Shown here: positions 11,385 to 22,654 of the stretch, one piece after another | How the letters are laid out: every line of letters starts with the position of its first letter | How positions within the stretch are numbered: the stretch's first letter is position 1 | DNA from: Cryptomeria japonica | Taxonomy: Eukaryota; Streptophyta; Pinopsida; Cupressales; Cupressaceae | Direction: 5' to 3' | Length of the DNA stretch: 64,000 nt | Assembly (NCBI RefSeq): GCF_030272615.1 | Contig: NC_081414.1 | Span: forward strand, 814,346,569 to 814,410,568 | Notes under the pieces: generated by a model | What the model was told of the DNA's origin: nothing | Databases searched by the model: none | What the model saw: the letters and a program-made list of their open reading frames with translations, nothing else | Translations under genes and position numbers: made by a program

Positions 11385-12375
11385 AACATTATCCTTGATC
11401 TTAACTTAAATCTTAGGAGCACCAACTCATATTGTAATTGAGCCCTAATGTTAACCCCGATCCTAATTCAACTATAACCCTAACTATAAGCTTTGTCTTA
11501 GAATGGTAATCTCGCACTTGGATCCTAAAGCTAACTCTAACCCTAACCTAAACTTGTAGAATGAAAACATTAATTTTAACCATCCCTTAACCTTAACCTT
11601 AAGCTAACCTTAACCCTAACCTTAACTATAAATAAAATGGTGCGTATTATTAAATTTTTGTATATATAATTTAATATTTACATTAGATGGAGGATCATAA
11701 TTCAATTCATAAAATATAGTATTTTACATATTGTAATAAAATAATTTTATATTTTTTCTAATTATATTTTATTGCCAAATCATTTTTAAATCATTTAAAT
11801 TTTAAGCATTTTTATTATGTAGTTAATATAAATTATTCTAAAACAACAACAACAAAAATATAAAGAGACAAATTTTGTGACAATAGAATTAAAATTATTA
11901 TAAATATTTATTTTTTTAAACTAGCTTTCATTAAGTTTGTATTGTGAAGATAATAATCTTTATTATTACTTATAAATTGTAGATATGAACATAAAATAAT
12001 TGTATTAAAAACAAAAAAAAAATTATTTTTATTATAATAATTAATTTAATTTGAATTTTAATAACACTAATTCTAACCCTAATTGAGTTCTAATACTAAT
12101 CCTACCTAAATTTATCATAGAATAAAAATCTCAAATTTAACAACCCCTAATGCTAACATTAAGCTAAACTTAATCCTAACCTTAACTACAATTATAAGAT
12201 GGTACATATTATTGAATTTTGGTATATATTAGTTAATATTTACATAGGATTGTAATTCTATTCATAAAGATGGTAATCTACATATTACAATAAAATAATT
12301 TTATAAATTTTCTAATGATTTTTTATTGTCAAATAATTTTTAAATCATTTAAATTCTAAAAAAATTGAAATTTTT
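11385..12375. repeat. Tandem duplication containing telomere-like CCTAAC repeats
   Basis: Two homologous blocks (about 11385-11800 and 12060-12375) each start with degenerate TAACCY hexamers (CTAACCCTAACC, CCTTAACCTTAACC). Both continue into the same AT-rich text (GGTRCRTATTATTRAATTTT, ATTGYCAAATNATTTTTAAA). The hexamers are degenerate and lack the plant TTTAGGG heptamer, so this is probably an old low-complexity or satellite block, not a true internal telomere. Confidence 0.65.
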
Positions 12376-14400
12376 TAATATTTTTATTGTTTATAATATT
12401 ACTAACAATTACGATATATTTTGGGAGATTTTTGGCTCTTCTAAGGTTTCTATGTGTTCATCATTTTTAATATCACATTGAGTTTTATGTTTTTTGTTGG
12501 TGTGAAGGGGTGTTTTGCCTAGCTAGTACATCACCTAGTACATGTTCACACTCGTAATTTATGTTTTCTTAGGGTACACATAGGATTGTTATCACTTTAT
12601 GTCTCAAGTCATAAGATTAAGAGGCACACCATAATATTGTGCAATCCTATGTCTCACTTTAGCCTATATAACTAAGTGATTCTTGTTGATGGCCCAAATA
12701 ACACAATATAACAAAGGTTAAGTGTTTCTACCTAACCTCTCCTAAAAGAAGCAACAAATTGTCAAATCTATTACTTCCCAAGGTCTCAAGAGTCAAGTCA
12801 TGATAGTGCTAAGTATTTAAGTAGTCAATGAGGTTTGTTTGTTGAAAGAGCTTATGGATTTTTCTATCTACAAATTAAGAATGTGTTTAAATATATTCCA
12901 CTTTAAACCAAATTTTAAATAAACAGAAAAGGATAGATGAAGGATGGAAGAAATAACCATTAATATCAAACTTGAACTAATAAAATTCACTAAGTCCAAA
13001 GATCCATTAATCATTAATACTTGAATCAAAATCCAATTCAAAATACTAACAATGCAAAATTATGGGGAACTTTAAGATCTTAAGCATATTCATCAAATCA
13101 ACCACCATACACGAGTACAAGTTAAAATGTAAGAAAATATAGCTAAATGAAAACATTTGATTTTTGTGTATTTAGAAAATAAAATGTAAATATTAATAAG
13201 AGTTAGAGTTATAAATAAATATTAATTAGAGTTAGCTTTATAATATATTTCATTGAAATATTTATAGTTATTTTATAATATTTTTTTATTGTCATTTGAT
13301 TATAATTTTAATTTTAATTAATTATCTTAATCTTAAATTTAACCCTCGTGAATTTTCATTTAATTTTTTTTTTTTTTAAACAAAATAAAAAATAAAAGCA
13401 TTAATGTAAAACATAAATAAAAAAAATTTAAAATAAATGATGAATAGGCATTAAAATGATATTGGTTCATTTTTACCATATATTAAATTTTGTCATTCCT
13501 TTTTACTGTATTTTCTATCCATTCTACTTAAGAATTCGAATCATAATTTCTTATATGCATCTCAACAAATTATGAGTAGAATTAACTTTTACCATGATAG
13601 TTTTAAGAAGAATAACAAATAAAGAATTAAATAATAATTTAAAAATTATATAATTTTAAAATATATATTCACACATGAAGAATATATCTCCACTCTAATT
13701 TAATGTTCTCGTTCAATAATTAATGAAATAATTTTATGTTTGTATTCATTTTCAACAAAAAAAAAAATTCAAATTGAATTAAATAATAAAAATTATGAAT
13801 AAAAAAATAATGTTAACATGGATAAAATAGATTATCCAAAAAGAAACGTAATTTGGCACACTTTGATTATTTAATAAATATCAATTTTGCACATGAAACC
13901 CTACCAAACCCTTTTCACACTACCATGCATTAATGATCGACTTTAATTTTAAATTAATAATGCAATATTAAGTTTAATAATTTTTTATTTTTAGCTCTTC
14001 AACGTTAATTTTTTACTATCATTTATGTCGATCCCTATATAAAATAATCTCATAAATCATAAAACAATACACGTTTTAATTTTAATGTTGTTGCATCCCC
14101 ATAGTGGTATGGATTTGAATGGACCCATAGTTGGGATTCTCAACTCCGAAAGTTTCGTGATTTTAAAATTCGTACTCATTAATCCTAGAGAGAGATATGT
14201 ACCTATTACTGTTTTTTCCCTAACATTTTTTATTTTTTTTCCTTGCCGTAATGAAACAATAAAAAACTAAAAAGAATAAAAAAGAGGAGTTGTTCGCCAT
14301 TTTTCTTGGCCTGGATTTTTTCAGGCGTCAGACATGAGGAAAAACCCGCGGGGTTTCACCCCATATTTAGCCTATCGGCTAATTAACAATCATGCTCAAT
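12376..14400. other. AT-rich intergenic region
   Basis: No gene is visible. The phrase GCTCAATTACTCTAACAACA at about 11157 recurs at about 14393, about 3.2 kb apart in direct orientation, so the region between may be one element. A GC-rich patch at 14290-14390 includes CCCGCGGGG and AGCCTATCGGCT; the latter is the complement of AGCCGATAGGCT at 33906, inside the MULE-like element. Confidence 0.45.
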
Positions 14401-14699
14401 TACTCTAACAACACTAGCTCTCAAATGATATAAAAATAAAAGTTTGATGAATATAAAAATATTTGCAAATTTAATTTTATAATAATTTATAATATTAAAA
14501 TATAAAAAATTATATATGTTAAAAAGATTTAAATTTGAAATTTATTTTTATTAATTTATGTATATTTATAAATTTAGAAATGATAAAAAAATATTAAAAT
14601 TAATTTAATTATTATAATATCTTATTAAAATTTTATTTATTATAGGATAATTATATTTTCAATTTTGATTTTGATTTATATAAAAAAAACTAAAAAATT

Positions 14700-14912
14700 G
14701 AGACTCTTGCTAATGAGCCTCTTGATAGTGGATGCATAGTTAATTTGAACCTATCACTTCTTCATTGAGACTTTTGTTGCACAAACAACATCATTTTCTA
14801 AATGACCTCGTGTCTTACACAAATATAGGTAAAAAAATAGACCAAAACTTTCTCTAATTGACCTTCCACACCTTTTTGGCGTACCCATTGCACACTAAGG
14901 TGCAATTGCTAG
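14700..14912 (+). mobile_element. Helitron-like repeat, 3' part
   Basis: It ends CCCATTGCAC, loop ACTAAG, GTGCAATTGCTAG, followed by T. The stem ATTGCAC/GTGCAAT lies two bases before CTAG. The preceding 200 bp (GTGGATGCATAGTT and the following text) is homologous to 16025-16165. No rep/helicase coding sequence is seen, so any element is non-autonomous. The 5' TC end is not identified. Confidence 0.42.
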
Positions 14913-15454
14913 TTAATTATCTTTAAAATTAGTTTACTTCTAAGGGTGTTTATTTTGACAAATTCACTCAACACATGATTATGACATCATCCTCTTTTTG
15001 GTGTTTGTGAACCTTTCAACTTTACTATAAACCAATAAACCTTATACAAAGTAAAAAAACTTAATAATAAATTTTAAGTATTATATCAATATTAAATACT
15101 TAAAAGAGTTTTCAAAATGGATCCATAAAAATCATCTAAAAATTAGATTTATTTAAAAATTAACTATGTTACCTTCAATTTTATTTATTAATATTGAGTT
15201 TATTTATTCTTAATATTGTTTGTGACATATTAATTATATTTTTTAATTACATATTTTATCATTATTTTAATTCTATGGAATTTCAAATATTAGTTTTACT
15301 TTTTAGCTTAATTATTAATTAACTTAATAAGTTTGATATTTATTTTTTAAATTTATTATTTTTATTCTTACTTGAATTTTGATATATTTTAAATTTGCAT
15401 GCAATTTATTCTATTTTAATTTGTAATTTAAATTTAAGTTTGTAATATATTTTA
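14913..15454. other. AT-rich spacer
   Basis: I see no gene or defined repeat. Confidence 0.5.
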
Positions 15455-15945
15455 TCTTCCTCTTCATCTCTATTTTTTCCCTCTTAATCTCTATCTATGT
15501 CTTCCTATCTATTTGTATCTTTATATCTCCCTCTACTTCTATTTCTTTATATATTTTTCTCCATCTTCCTCTCTTGCAATATCTTCATCTCCACCTCTAT
15601 CTTCCTCTCTTCTGCAATATCTTCATCTCCACCTCGATCTTCCTCTCTTCCCCTTTATTTATAGATATATCTTTTCTCTATCTATCCATCCACCTTTCTC
15701 TCTCCCTCTCTCTTCCTACACCTCTATATCTATCTCTTTGTCTTTGTATATACATCTCTCCTTCTATATCTATTTTGTTATCTCTCTATTTCTCTCCACC
15801 CCTATAACTCTCCCTATCTCTATCTCTCTATATATCACTTCCCGTCTCTAAATTTATCTTTCTATCTATCCCTCTCATTCTCTCCCTCTCTCTATATATT
15901 TATCTTTTGTATCTCTATCTCCTTATCCCCCTCTCTCCCTATTGC
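15455..15945 (+). repeat. Polypyrimidine tract (TCTCTAT/CCTCTCT-rich)
   Basis: About 490 bp is almost purely C and T with scattered A. It is built from degenerate TATCTCT, CCTCTCT and CCATC motifs, and a roughly 30-bp unit (CTTCATCTCCACCT) is repeated near 15583 and 15620. The open frames across it (Leu/Ser/Tyr-rich) are composition artefacts. Confidence 0.85.
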
Positions 15946-16019
15946 AAACATAACATGAGCCTATTGGTAATGGAACCTGGTTGTCTTATTTGTTCAGAGG
16001 CTTTGTTTCAATCATGTTT

Positions 16020-16165
16020 AAGTCGTTGTAAGTGGATGCATAGTTGATTTAAAACTATCACATATCCATTGAGACCTTTGTCATGCAAACAACATTATTT
16101 TCACACCAAAATAGACTAGAATTTTCCCTTATTAACCTCTTTGGCATACCCATTACACACCAATC
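16020..16165 (+). repeat. Second copy of the Helitron-like repeat, degenerate
   Basis: It shares TGGATGCATAGTT, CATTGAGAC, CAAACAACAT and CATACCCATT with 14720-14895. The terminal hairpin and CTAG are not preserved. Confidence 0.5.
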
Positions 16166-16384
16166 TAAACTTTGTAAAAAAAGGAACTATTGTTTACATA
16201 AAATTGTTCCTTTGTAAAAAAAGAACAGGTTTTACAACCACCAATATCAATATATTAATCAGTATACAACGAGACAATAATTTGGTTGTAAAATTAAAAC
16301 TCAATCACATACAATGAGCATTGTACTCAAATGTCATCCTTACGAGCATTTTGTATATCCAGGCATATCTATGTTGCATACCAT

Positions 16385-16450
16385 TACACATTGATGAATG
16401 TCCATACCCTATTTGGGAACTCCCATTTTTGGCACATGCAAGGAGGATGC
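16385..16450 (-). pseudogene. Short PPR fragment
   Basis: About 60 bp on the minus strand match the ASILPACAKMG...GMDIHQ part of the PPR array at 1-945 (TGTCCATACCCT, CTCCCATTTTTGGCACA). It is an isolated scrap in AT-rich DNA. Confidence 0.7.
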
Positions 16451-17261
16451 GAGCAAAAATTTTTACTGGGTCTTCTCTAATATACTCCTATCATATAAAT
16501 TATATAGACCAACATGATAAAAAAAAATCCAATACACTTCATATTCATGATCAATTTGAATCTTCTTAGATTAAATTATAAATAAACTATATCTGCACCA
16601 TTTTTTATTCAACAAGAACATAAAAAGCATATAAATTTCCAGAATGAAACCAAAAAATGTGAGCAACAAATCTATCTAAAACTCCACCTATAAATCCATC
16701 ACCATCACCAACATAAATTAGTATACTAAGATTGTGATTATTTGAAACAACTAATTCGTTATTATTTTGCACCAAAAGTGTATAAGCACAACATTTTATC
16801 ACAATCTAAGCCTTAAATATTTAAAGAATATTGTAAGCTATTATTCTTTAGTTGCGATACATTTGCTAATGTGACATCGTACATAATATTGTTTAAAATT
16901 TTAGTTGTATGGTCAAAGCTAAAGCTTAAGTCTTAACCTCTGACTATTGCATATTGAAGATTAGTTAAAATATATGTTTATTATATTTTGGTAGTTGTGC
17001 ATGAAGCAAGTTTTGGCAGGTCGAATTCCATTCAAAGATTCTTTCTAGGTTTATTTTCTATTTGTTTTAGACAAGGTTATGAGGCATACAACAATAAAAA
17101 TTAGCTTAGTATTGATTGCTAAAGCTTATTAAAAATGAAAATCTTAAATTAAACTAACTGAAAGAAAAAATTAAATTACTACTTTAGTCTTATTAAAGAT
17201 TGTTAAAGCTTATTTTTTAGATGGCCAATCCCCAATCTTGATGCTAACTTGATACATGATT
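16451..17261. other. AT-rich spacer
   Basis: I see no gene or recognisable repeat. Confidence 0.5.
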
Positions 17262-17545
17262 TATATATATCTCTTACTTTATCTCCCTATCTCTCTCATC
17301 CCTCACTCCCTCCCTATTCCCTCCCTATCCCCTATCTATCCATCTATCCATCTTTATATCTCTCTTCCTTTCTCTTCCCATATATCTCTACCTCTATCTC
17401 TTTTTCTTGGCATCTCTCTCTCTGTCTCTTTCTAGAAATATCTATCCATATACATCCATTTCTATCCCTCTCCTTCTCCCTCTCCTCTTCCTAGACCTCT
17501 ATATTTTTATCTCTTTTCCTCTCCATCTTTATATCTCCATAATTC
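17262..17545 (+). repeat. Polypyrimidine tract
   Basis: About 280 bp of CTCTCTC, TCCCTAT and CTATCCAT motifs, on the same strand as the tracts at 15455 and 24785. Frames across it are artefacts. Confidence 0.85.
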
Positions 17546-20129
17546 TTCAAGAATATGAATTATACAAGAGATCAATCCTTATAAAGGAGATCAACACCAA
17601 AAGGAAAACCTAACCCTAAGGTGTGAGCATTTAATAATTAAATATTAATTATTAAATGACTAATGTATGCATAAAGAGAAATCTTAAGAGGAGAGCAAAG
17701 TTAATTAATTACTTTACTCTAACATAAAATAAGAATTTTTTTCATTTTGAAGATAATAGACTACCTCTTGATCATTGGGAAGTTCTATAATATATTAATA
17801 CTAATTATTAGTATTGTTATTCAAAAAGTATTTATATTTATTTAAAACTTATTTTTTATCTATATATTTTTTAATGTTAAATAATAATATTATTAAAAAA
17901 AAATTATAAATAAAATAATCAATCATTTATATTACTATATAATAATTATGAAAAATAAATATTTAAATAGATTTAAACATATACTTTATTATTTTTATTC
18001 TTTAATATAATATAAAAATTATTAAAATCTATAGAAAATTAAAAAAATAAAAAGAACTAAATATAAAAAGAATCTGAAAGGTCCAAATTAAAAGCTTGTA
18101 ACATGATGTACGGGGACAAATGGTACTATTTAATATTATTTAATTTTAAATTATTAGGTGGAAACCAAAACTTCCTTTTCCACCTATATGTCTAGGAAAT
18201 ACCTAGTATGTGGTTTGTGTTTTCATGCTTTTACTGTAGAAGTACATAACAATGTGCAAGTTGCGTGGGGCTCAACACTTGTTTAGCTGTGAAGATTTTA
18301 AATTCCTTGCTATTATATCATATCCACCACTGCCAATTTTATTTAGAAGGAAGTCGCTTGAAAAAATGATGGAAAGAAGCAAAAAAGGTACACACATATG
18401 CAAGCTATTTTACTTCGCATGCAAAACCATGAAAGTCGAAGCAAGTATGCCAAGTTGTATAGCTATCATAAGACAAATCAAAAAATGTTCCCACTATCGT
18501 TCTTTCACGTGGACGGATAAATCTTTCGCGAAAGTCGCATTTTTGTAGCCATCACAAATACACAGAAAAGGACAATGGCGAAAATCGATGAATGACGAGT
18601 ATTGATGAATGGTTGAGAGTGCTCTGATCATCTTGCATCTCTTCTAAAGCATTTTTGCCTCCTTTTGTCGTAGATTTTATGATGACAAATTAGCAAATGT
18701 TCTTTAGGATGATTATATATTACTATCCGTTTTGGGCATTTTGTACAATTGTTTCAATTTCTTGCGTTGAAACATTATTTTGTTTTACTGATAAATGCGT
18801 TGTTTGCAAGTCAATATTTGAAGATCGAATTTGGCAATTGATTTCATCAATGCCGTGGAGAGTATTGGCAGCCCTTAAATTAGCCTTCCTTTCTTAATGC
18901 TCAGTGTCATGTACATCTAAAATTTTCTCTGCAAATGGGAAATTTTCAAAAGAAGATGTTTTAATGATTGTTTAAGTCCCTTTAAATGTTACCACCATAC
19001 CAATAAATTGGGTTTGAATTTTTTTAATAGATCAAATAAATTGATGTTTCTTATCCTTTTAAAACTTCATTTTTTCTCTTTAATTTATTTCATATAATTT
19101 TCTTGCAATTAGATCATTTACACAATTGATAAAACAAATGCTTATATTCAATACAAAATAATGTAAGTCATATATTCAATTCCATAGTATTTGTAATTAT
19201 ATGAAATATGTTTTATCAAACTAGATATATGGCAATTTTTTGGTGTTTTGTAACCATGTATTAAGTGTTTAAAAGAATGGCTTTGGTTCTAATCATATTT
19301 TACACACGACAAATTCTAAAATATGAATCTTCATATCCTTGATTTCAAAGACCCGATATTGGTGATAAATGAATGATCTCTATCTAGGTTACTCGTCAAA
19401 AAATTAAAATTTGCATTATATCACTTTATCAATTATTGTTTTGGCTATTATTCTTCTCTATAGTTTGAAATCAACTATGCAACTATGTATTCTCTTGCAA
19501 GAATCAAAATACAATTGAAACAAAACCTCTGAATGGGGAAGATATGCAAACAAAAAAATTAGGACCTACTCTACACATGTTGATTTTGCATTTGCTTGAG
19601 AGGTTCCAAGGACATTTCAAATGATTATATTCAAGCAAAGATAATGTAAACCATGTATTCAATTTCATGGTGTTTGTTATTATAGTGTGCATACTTGCTT
19701 GTAACACTATTAACCATTGATCATTTTTTCATGTTTATATATACTACCAAGTTCTAATGTATGATTCTTCTTATCCTTTATTTCAATGAACTCTTCTTGG
19801 TGATAATGAATTATCTCTATATGATGAATTATTAAACTTGTTCAACTTATTAAAAATTTACGATTTACAATATTTCACTTTATCAATTCTTTTTTTCCAA
19901 TATTTTTCAATTTTCTAATGTTTATTATTTTGACCAAAATTCTTCTATTTGACATACCCATTGCACACCAAGATGCAATTGCTAGTATTAACATATCATT
20001 GATGAAAAATACGTTGGAAAAGATTAGAACTAAATGCAGAGAGAATTAATTAATTGAGAGAACGGGCAAATATGCCTTTAATTTTTTAAATATAATGCAA
20101 ACATATAATCAAATAATGCACCTTTCATC
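17546..20129. other. AT-rich intergenic region
   Basis: No supported gene. An open frame at 18252-18548 (98 codons) has no recognisable domain. TTTCGCGAAAG near 18527 is a small palindrome. A Helitron-like 3' end lies at 19955-19985. Confidence 0.5.
19955..19985 (+). mobile_element. Helitron-like 3' terminus
   Basis: CCCATTGCACACC AAG ATGCAAT TGCTAG is followed by T. It is almost identical to the end at 14912 apart from one stem change. Little of the upstream body is shared. Confidence 0.4.
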
Positions 20130-20204
20130 TTTGTTGTCGTCTAGTTCGCTTTAGGTTAGCTGGCTTCCACCCAAGCGAACCGGGTTCAAATCCTGTCAAT
20201 GGAA
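20130..20204 (+). pseudogene. tRNA-Glu-like pseudogene with UCC anticodon
   Basis: The 75-nt sequence resembles plant tRNA-Glu: GTCTAGTT in the D arm, CACCC after the anticodon and CCGGGTTCAAATCC as B box. The acceptor pairs over 7 bp with three G-U wobbles. The anticodon loop reads CTTCCAC, putting TCC (Gly) where Glu has TTC or CTC. The anticodon stem keeps only three pairs, the T stem has a mismatch and the D loop is longer than normal. It is most likely a decayed gene. It is the first member of a tRNA cluster with Trp and Ala. Confidence 0.55.
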
Positions 20205-20370
20205 TTGTTTGCTTCTTTACGAGAAGCAGGACCGCTTCTTTTTGCACATTTCATGTTTATGTCTGTCTGTACACCGTTAGTATTTTGATCACAGAAATTA
20301 AATTTTCTCAGGCTAAATAGATTGATTTTGGTGAAAAGAATTTGTATTTGCAAATGATATTGTACGAACG

Positions 20371-20442
20371 GGATCCGTGGCGCAATGGTAGCGCGTCTGA
20401 CTCCAGATCAGAAGGTTGCGTGTTCGATTCACGTCGGGTTCA
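20371..20442 (+). tRNA. tRNA-Trp (CCA)
   Basis: This is a 72-nt cloverleaf without an intron. The acceptor GGATCCG pairs with CGGGTTC, the discriminator is A, the D arm contains GCGCAATGGTAGCGC, the anticodon CCA is at 20403-20405 and the T arm contains GTTCGATTC. The internal A and B boxes are intact and a T run follows at about 20457-20461 as Pol III terminator. It supplies the tRNA that the Tat elements in this window would use as primer. Confidence 0.95.
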
Positions 20443-20612
20443 ATTTAAAGATTTAAGTTTTCTGAAAATTTAAGAAAAGCAAATGCAATGGATATCCTCC
20501 TGATCTTTTTGTAAAGCTTTTACTCTCCCCAGTTGAACAAAAACAACAGGCCAACCGATTTCGATTTCAATTGCAGGCGAAATAGAAAAGATAAGAAAAC
20601 CAGCGAATGCAA

Positions 20613-20685
20613 TGGAGATGCGGGGTATCGATCCCCGTACCTCTCGCATGCTAAGCGAGCGCTCTACCATCTGAGCTACATCCCC
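20613..20685 (-). tRNA. tRNA-Ala (AGC)
   Basis: This is a 73-nt cloverleaf without an intron on the minus strand. The acceptor GGGGATG pairs with CATCTCC, the discriminator is A, the D arm contains AGCTCAGATGGTAGAGC, the anticodon AGC corresponds to 20650-20652 and the T arm contains GATCGATAC. A T4 run about 14 nt past the 3' end can terminate Pol III. It is convergent with tRNA-Trp, 171 bp apart. Confidence 0.95.
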
Positions 20686-20699
20686 TACACATCCCCCAC

Positions 20700-21560
20700 A
20701 CACTGTTCCTTCTATTATCTGGAATCTTCTTCTAAAACGGCAAAAGTGATGCAAACGAAATCGACAAAGGAGCAGAACCCACATGCCACATCAGTAGTAA
20801 GACACAGGATGATTTTTTTTATCATTTAAAATCCAAGTTTGGTATTGTTTTTAATTGTTTGATTGAATGCAGCAGAACCACATTAATTCCAAATCAGATT
20901 TTCAGTTTTCGTAGCGTCTTTCCAATTTGTATCAGATAGTGGCTTTTTGTTTTGGTGTGGATTTCTCATCATACCATACGAGGGATGATGTTTTGTCCTT
21001 AAATGGTGTTACCGTTTTTTCAATTTACTTTTTCAATATCCTAATTAGCTATAACACTTGGATAAGAATAATGATGTCCAAGCAACCATTTCTACCATGC
21101 AAAGGTAGTATTTCGTAAGAATCTATCACCATGAAAAATTTAGGGATACTTTGTCTAAGTAATTTAAATTAACAAATTTGATTTGTTTTAAAAATTTTCA
21201 TTGTTAATGAAGGGTGCAAGCTTCCTTTCAATACTTATCTCTATCAAATACCTTAATTGCCTATTTTGTTTATTCAAGACTGAAATATAAGGGAAAATCT
21301 CTTATCATGCGTATCATATTTTACTTTACGAGAATACATTAGTCATACAAGATATCTAGTATGCAACATGAAGAAGACAAAGATTTCTACCCAAAAATAC
21401 AATCCAATCATCTTAGTCACTCATGAAAGTTGATGGTAAATTCCCTTACAAATGGCTTGGATACTAATAATCCATAAGTTAGTTATATATTTGATCTACA
21501 CATCTCCTCTAAATGCACATTCCAATTATATGAAAGCATACAAAATAAGAAGGTCCAAAC
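20700..21560. other. Spacer after the tRNA cluster
   Basis: I see no gene or repeat. Confidence 0.5.
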
Positions 21561-22300
21561 AATATGTACAATTACGTTGTATTATTGAGCTTCATTTCAA
21601 TTTCGCTGAGTTCCTTGGTAAAAAATTAATCCTTAACATTTTATTGATCTTAGAGAAAGGAGTTTCATTTCAATTTTGATAAATTCTTTGGCAAAACAAT
21701 CTCCATTTTAATTTTAATAAATTCCTTGATAAAAAATTAATCAAGAATATTTTATTAATCTTGATGAAAAAGATATCCAAACGAACAATATTTACAATTA
21801 CTATATTCTTAATCTTGATGAAAAAGATATCCAAATGAACAATATGTACAATTACTTGTTAGTTCTTGTTAAGGCAAGATACTATTGCATGCATTCAATT
21901 TTAAAATTAATCAAGAATATTTTATGAATCTTGACGAAAGAGATATCCAAACAAACAATATGTACAATTACTTGTTAGTTCTTGTTAAGGCAAGATACTA
22001 TTGAATGCATTCGATTTTAAAATTAATCAAGAATATTTTATTAATCTTGACGAAAAAGATATCTAAACAAACAATATGTACAATTACTTGTTAATTCTTA
22101 TTAAGGTAAGATACTATTGCATGCATTCAATTTTATTTTCTTATTAGTTTAACCAATCACTACAAAAAAATTAAAACTTTGAGCAATTTTTTTATAATTT
22201 ATATTTAAAATGATTATAAAAATTCATTTTTCTTTTATTATTGATGTCTATTTTAAGTAATTCCTTGATAAGAATTTCTTAATAATTCAGAATATTTTAT
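21560..22300 (+). repeat. Tandem repeat of about 117 bp
   Basis: Units contain AATTAATCAAGAATATTTTA, CTTGACGAAA, GATATCCAAACAAACAATAT, GTACAATTACTTGTTA and GATACTATTGCATGCATTCA. Two nearly full copies lie at 21901-22017 and 22018-22133, with shorter and more diverged copies upstream from 21560. A last fragment (ATTCAGAATATTTTATTGA) touches the 3' side of the U6 gene. Confidence 0.8.
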
Positions 22301-22312
22301 TGACCGCCCCAT

Positions 22313-22320
22313 AAAAAAAA
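22313..22320 (-). terminator. U6 Pol III terminator
   Basis: A run of eight T on the minus strand directly follows GGTCCAAA. Confidence 0.9.
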
Positions 22321-22366
22321 TTTGGACCATTTCTCGATTTATGCGTGTCATCCTTGCGCAGGGGCC

Positions 22367-22398
<32 letters not shown>

Positions 22399-22418
22399 TC
22401 GGATGTCTCCGAAGAGAC
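22317..22418 (-). ncRNA. U6: U6 spliceosomal snRNA
   Basis: U6 forms the catalytic centre of the spliceosome. On the minus strand the full 102-nt plant U6 is readable: the 5' stem-loop GTCTCTTCGGAGAC, the ACAGAGA box in GATACAGAGAAG, the AGC triad in GATTAGCATGG, and the 3' part GCGCAAGGATGACACG ending GGTCCAAATTTT. The only change I notice from the usual plant sequence is in the 5' stem, where C-G has become U-A on both sides, so pairing is kept. The promoter elements are correctly placed (next two entries). It looks functional. Confidence 0.96.
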
Positions 22419-22436
22419 ACTATAATAGCAGTAACT

Positions 22437-22450
22437 CTTTAAATTTAAAG
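22437..22450 (-). promoter_or_regulatory. U6 TATA-like element
   Basis: CTTTAAATTTAAAG, itself palindromic, lies 19-32 bp upstream of the U6 start, the normal position for the TATA-like element of plant U-snRNA genes. Confidence 0.75.
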
Positions 22451-22457
22451 CCTCTCA

Positions 22458-22562
22458 TTTAATTAGTTGTACGACATGTGGGAGTAAAGTAAGAAATAAA
22501 ATCTGCACACTACTAAAATCGCACCTACTAAAGCCAAGGAAATTTAATTAGTTGTACGACAT
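22458..22562. repeat. 20-bp direct repeat overlapping the U6 promoter
   Basis: TTTAATTAGTTGTACGACAT occurs at 22458-22477, running into the USE, and again at 22543-22562 without the GTGGGAG part. Confidence 0.85.
22472..22484 (-). promoter_or_regulatory. U6 upstream sequence element (USE)
   Basis: CTCCCACATGTCG on the minus strand matches the plant USE (RTCCCACATCG) with one extra base. It is separated from the TATA-like box by about two helical turns, the Pol III type spacing. Confidence 0.8.
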
Positions 22563-22654
22563 CCTGACAATTTCAAGTAGTCCTCGCTTAAAAAATCAGA
22601 TATCCATTTGAATGCCGTCATATTCTCGGAATGCCAGCTGATTTTGGGCTTTAA

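Noticed and set aside
11520-11640. True interstitial telomere
   Set aside because: The repeats are six-base and degenerate, without the plant TTTAGGG heptamer.
15513-15851. Open frames of 60-110 codons rich in Leu, Ser and Tyr; similar ones at 17249-17494 and 24822-25538
   Set aside because: They are direct products of polypyrimidine repeats, open in several frames at once, with no protein character beyond composition.
18252-18548. 98-codon frame MCKLRGAQHL... as a gene
   Set aside because: No domain, no promoter signal I trust, and surrounded by decayed AT-rich DNA.
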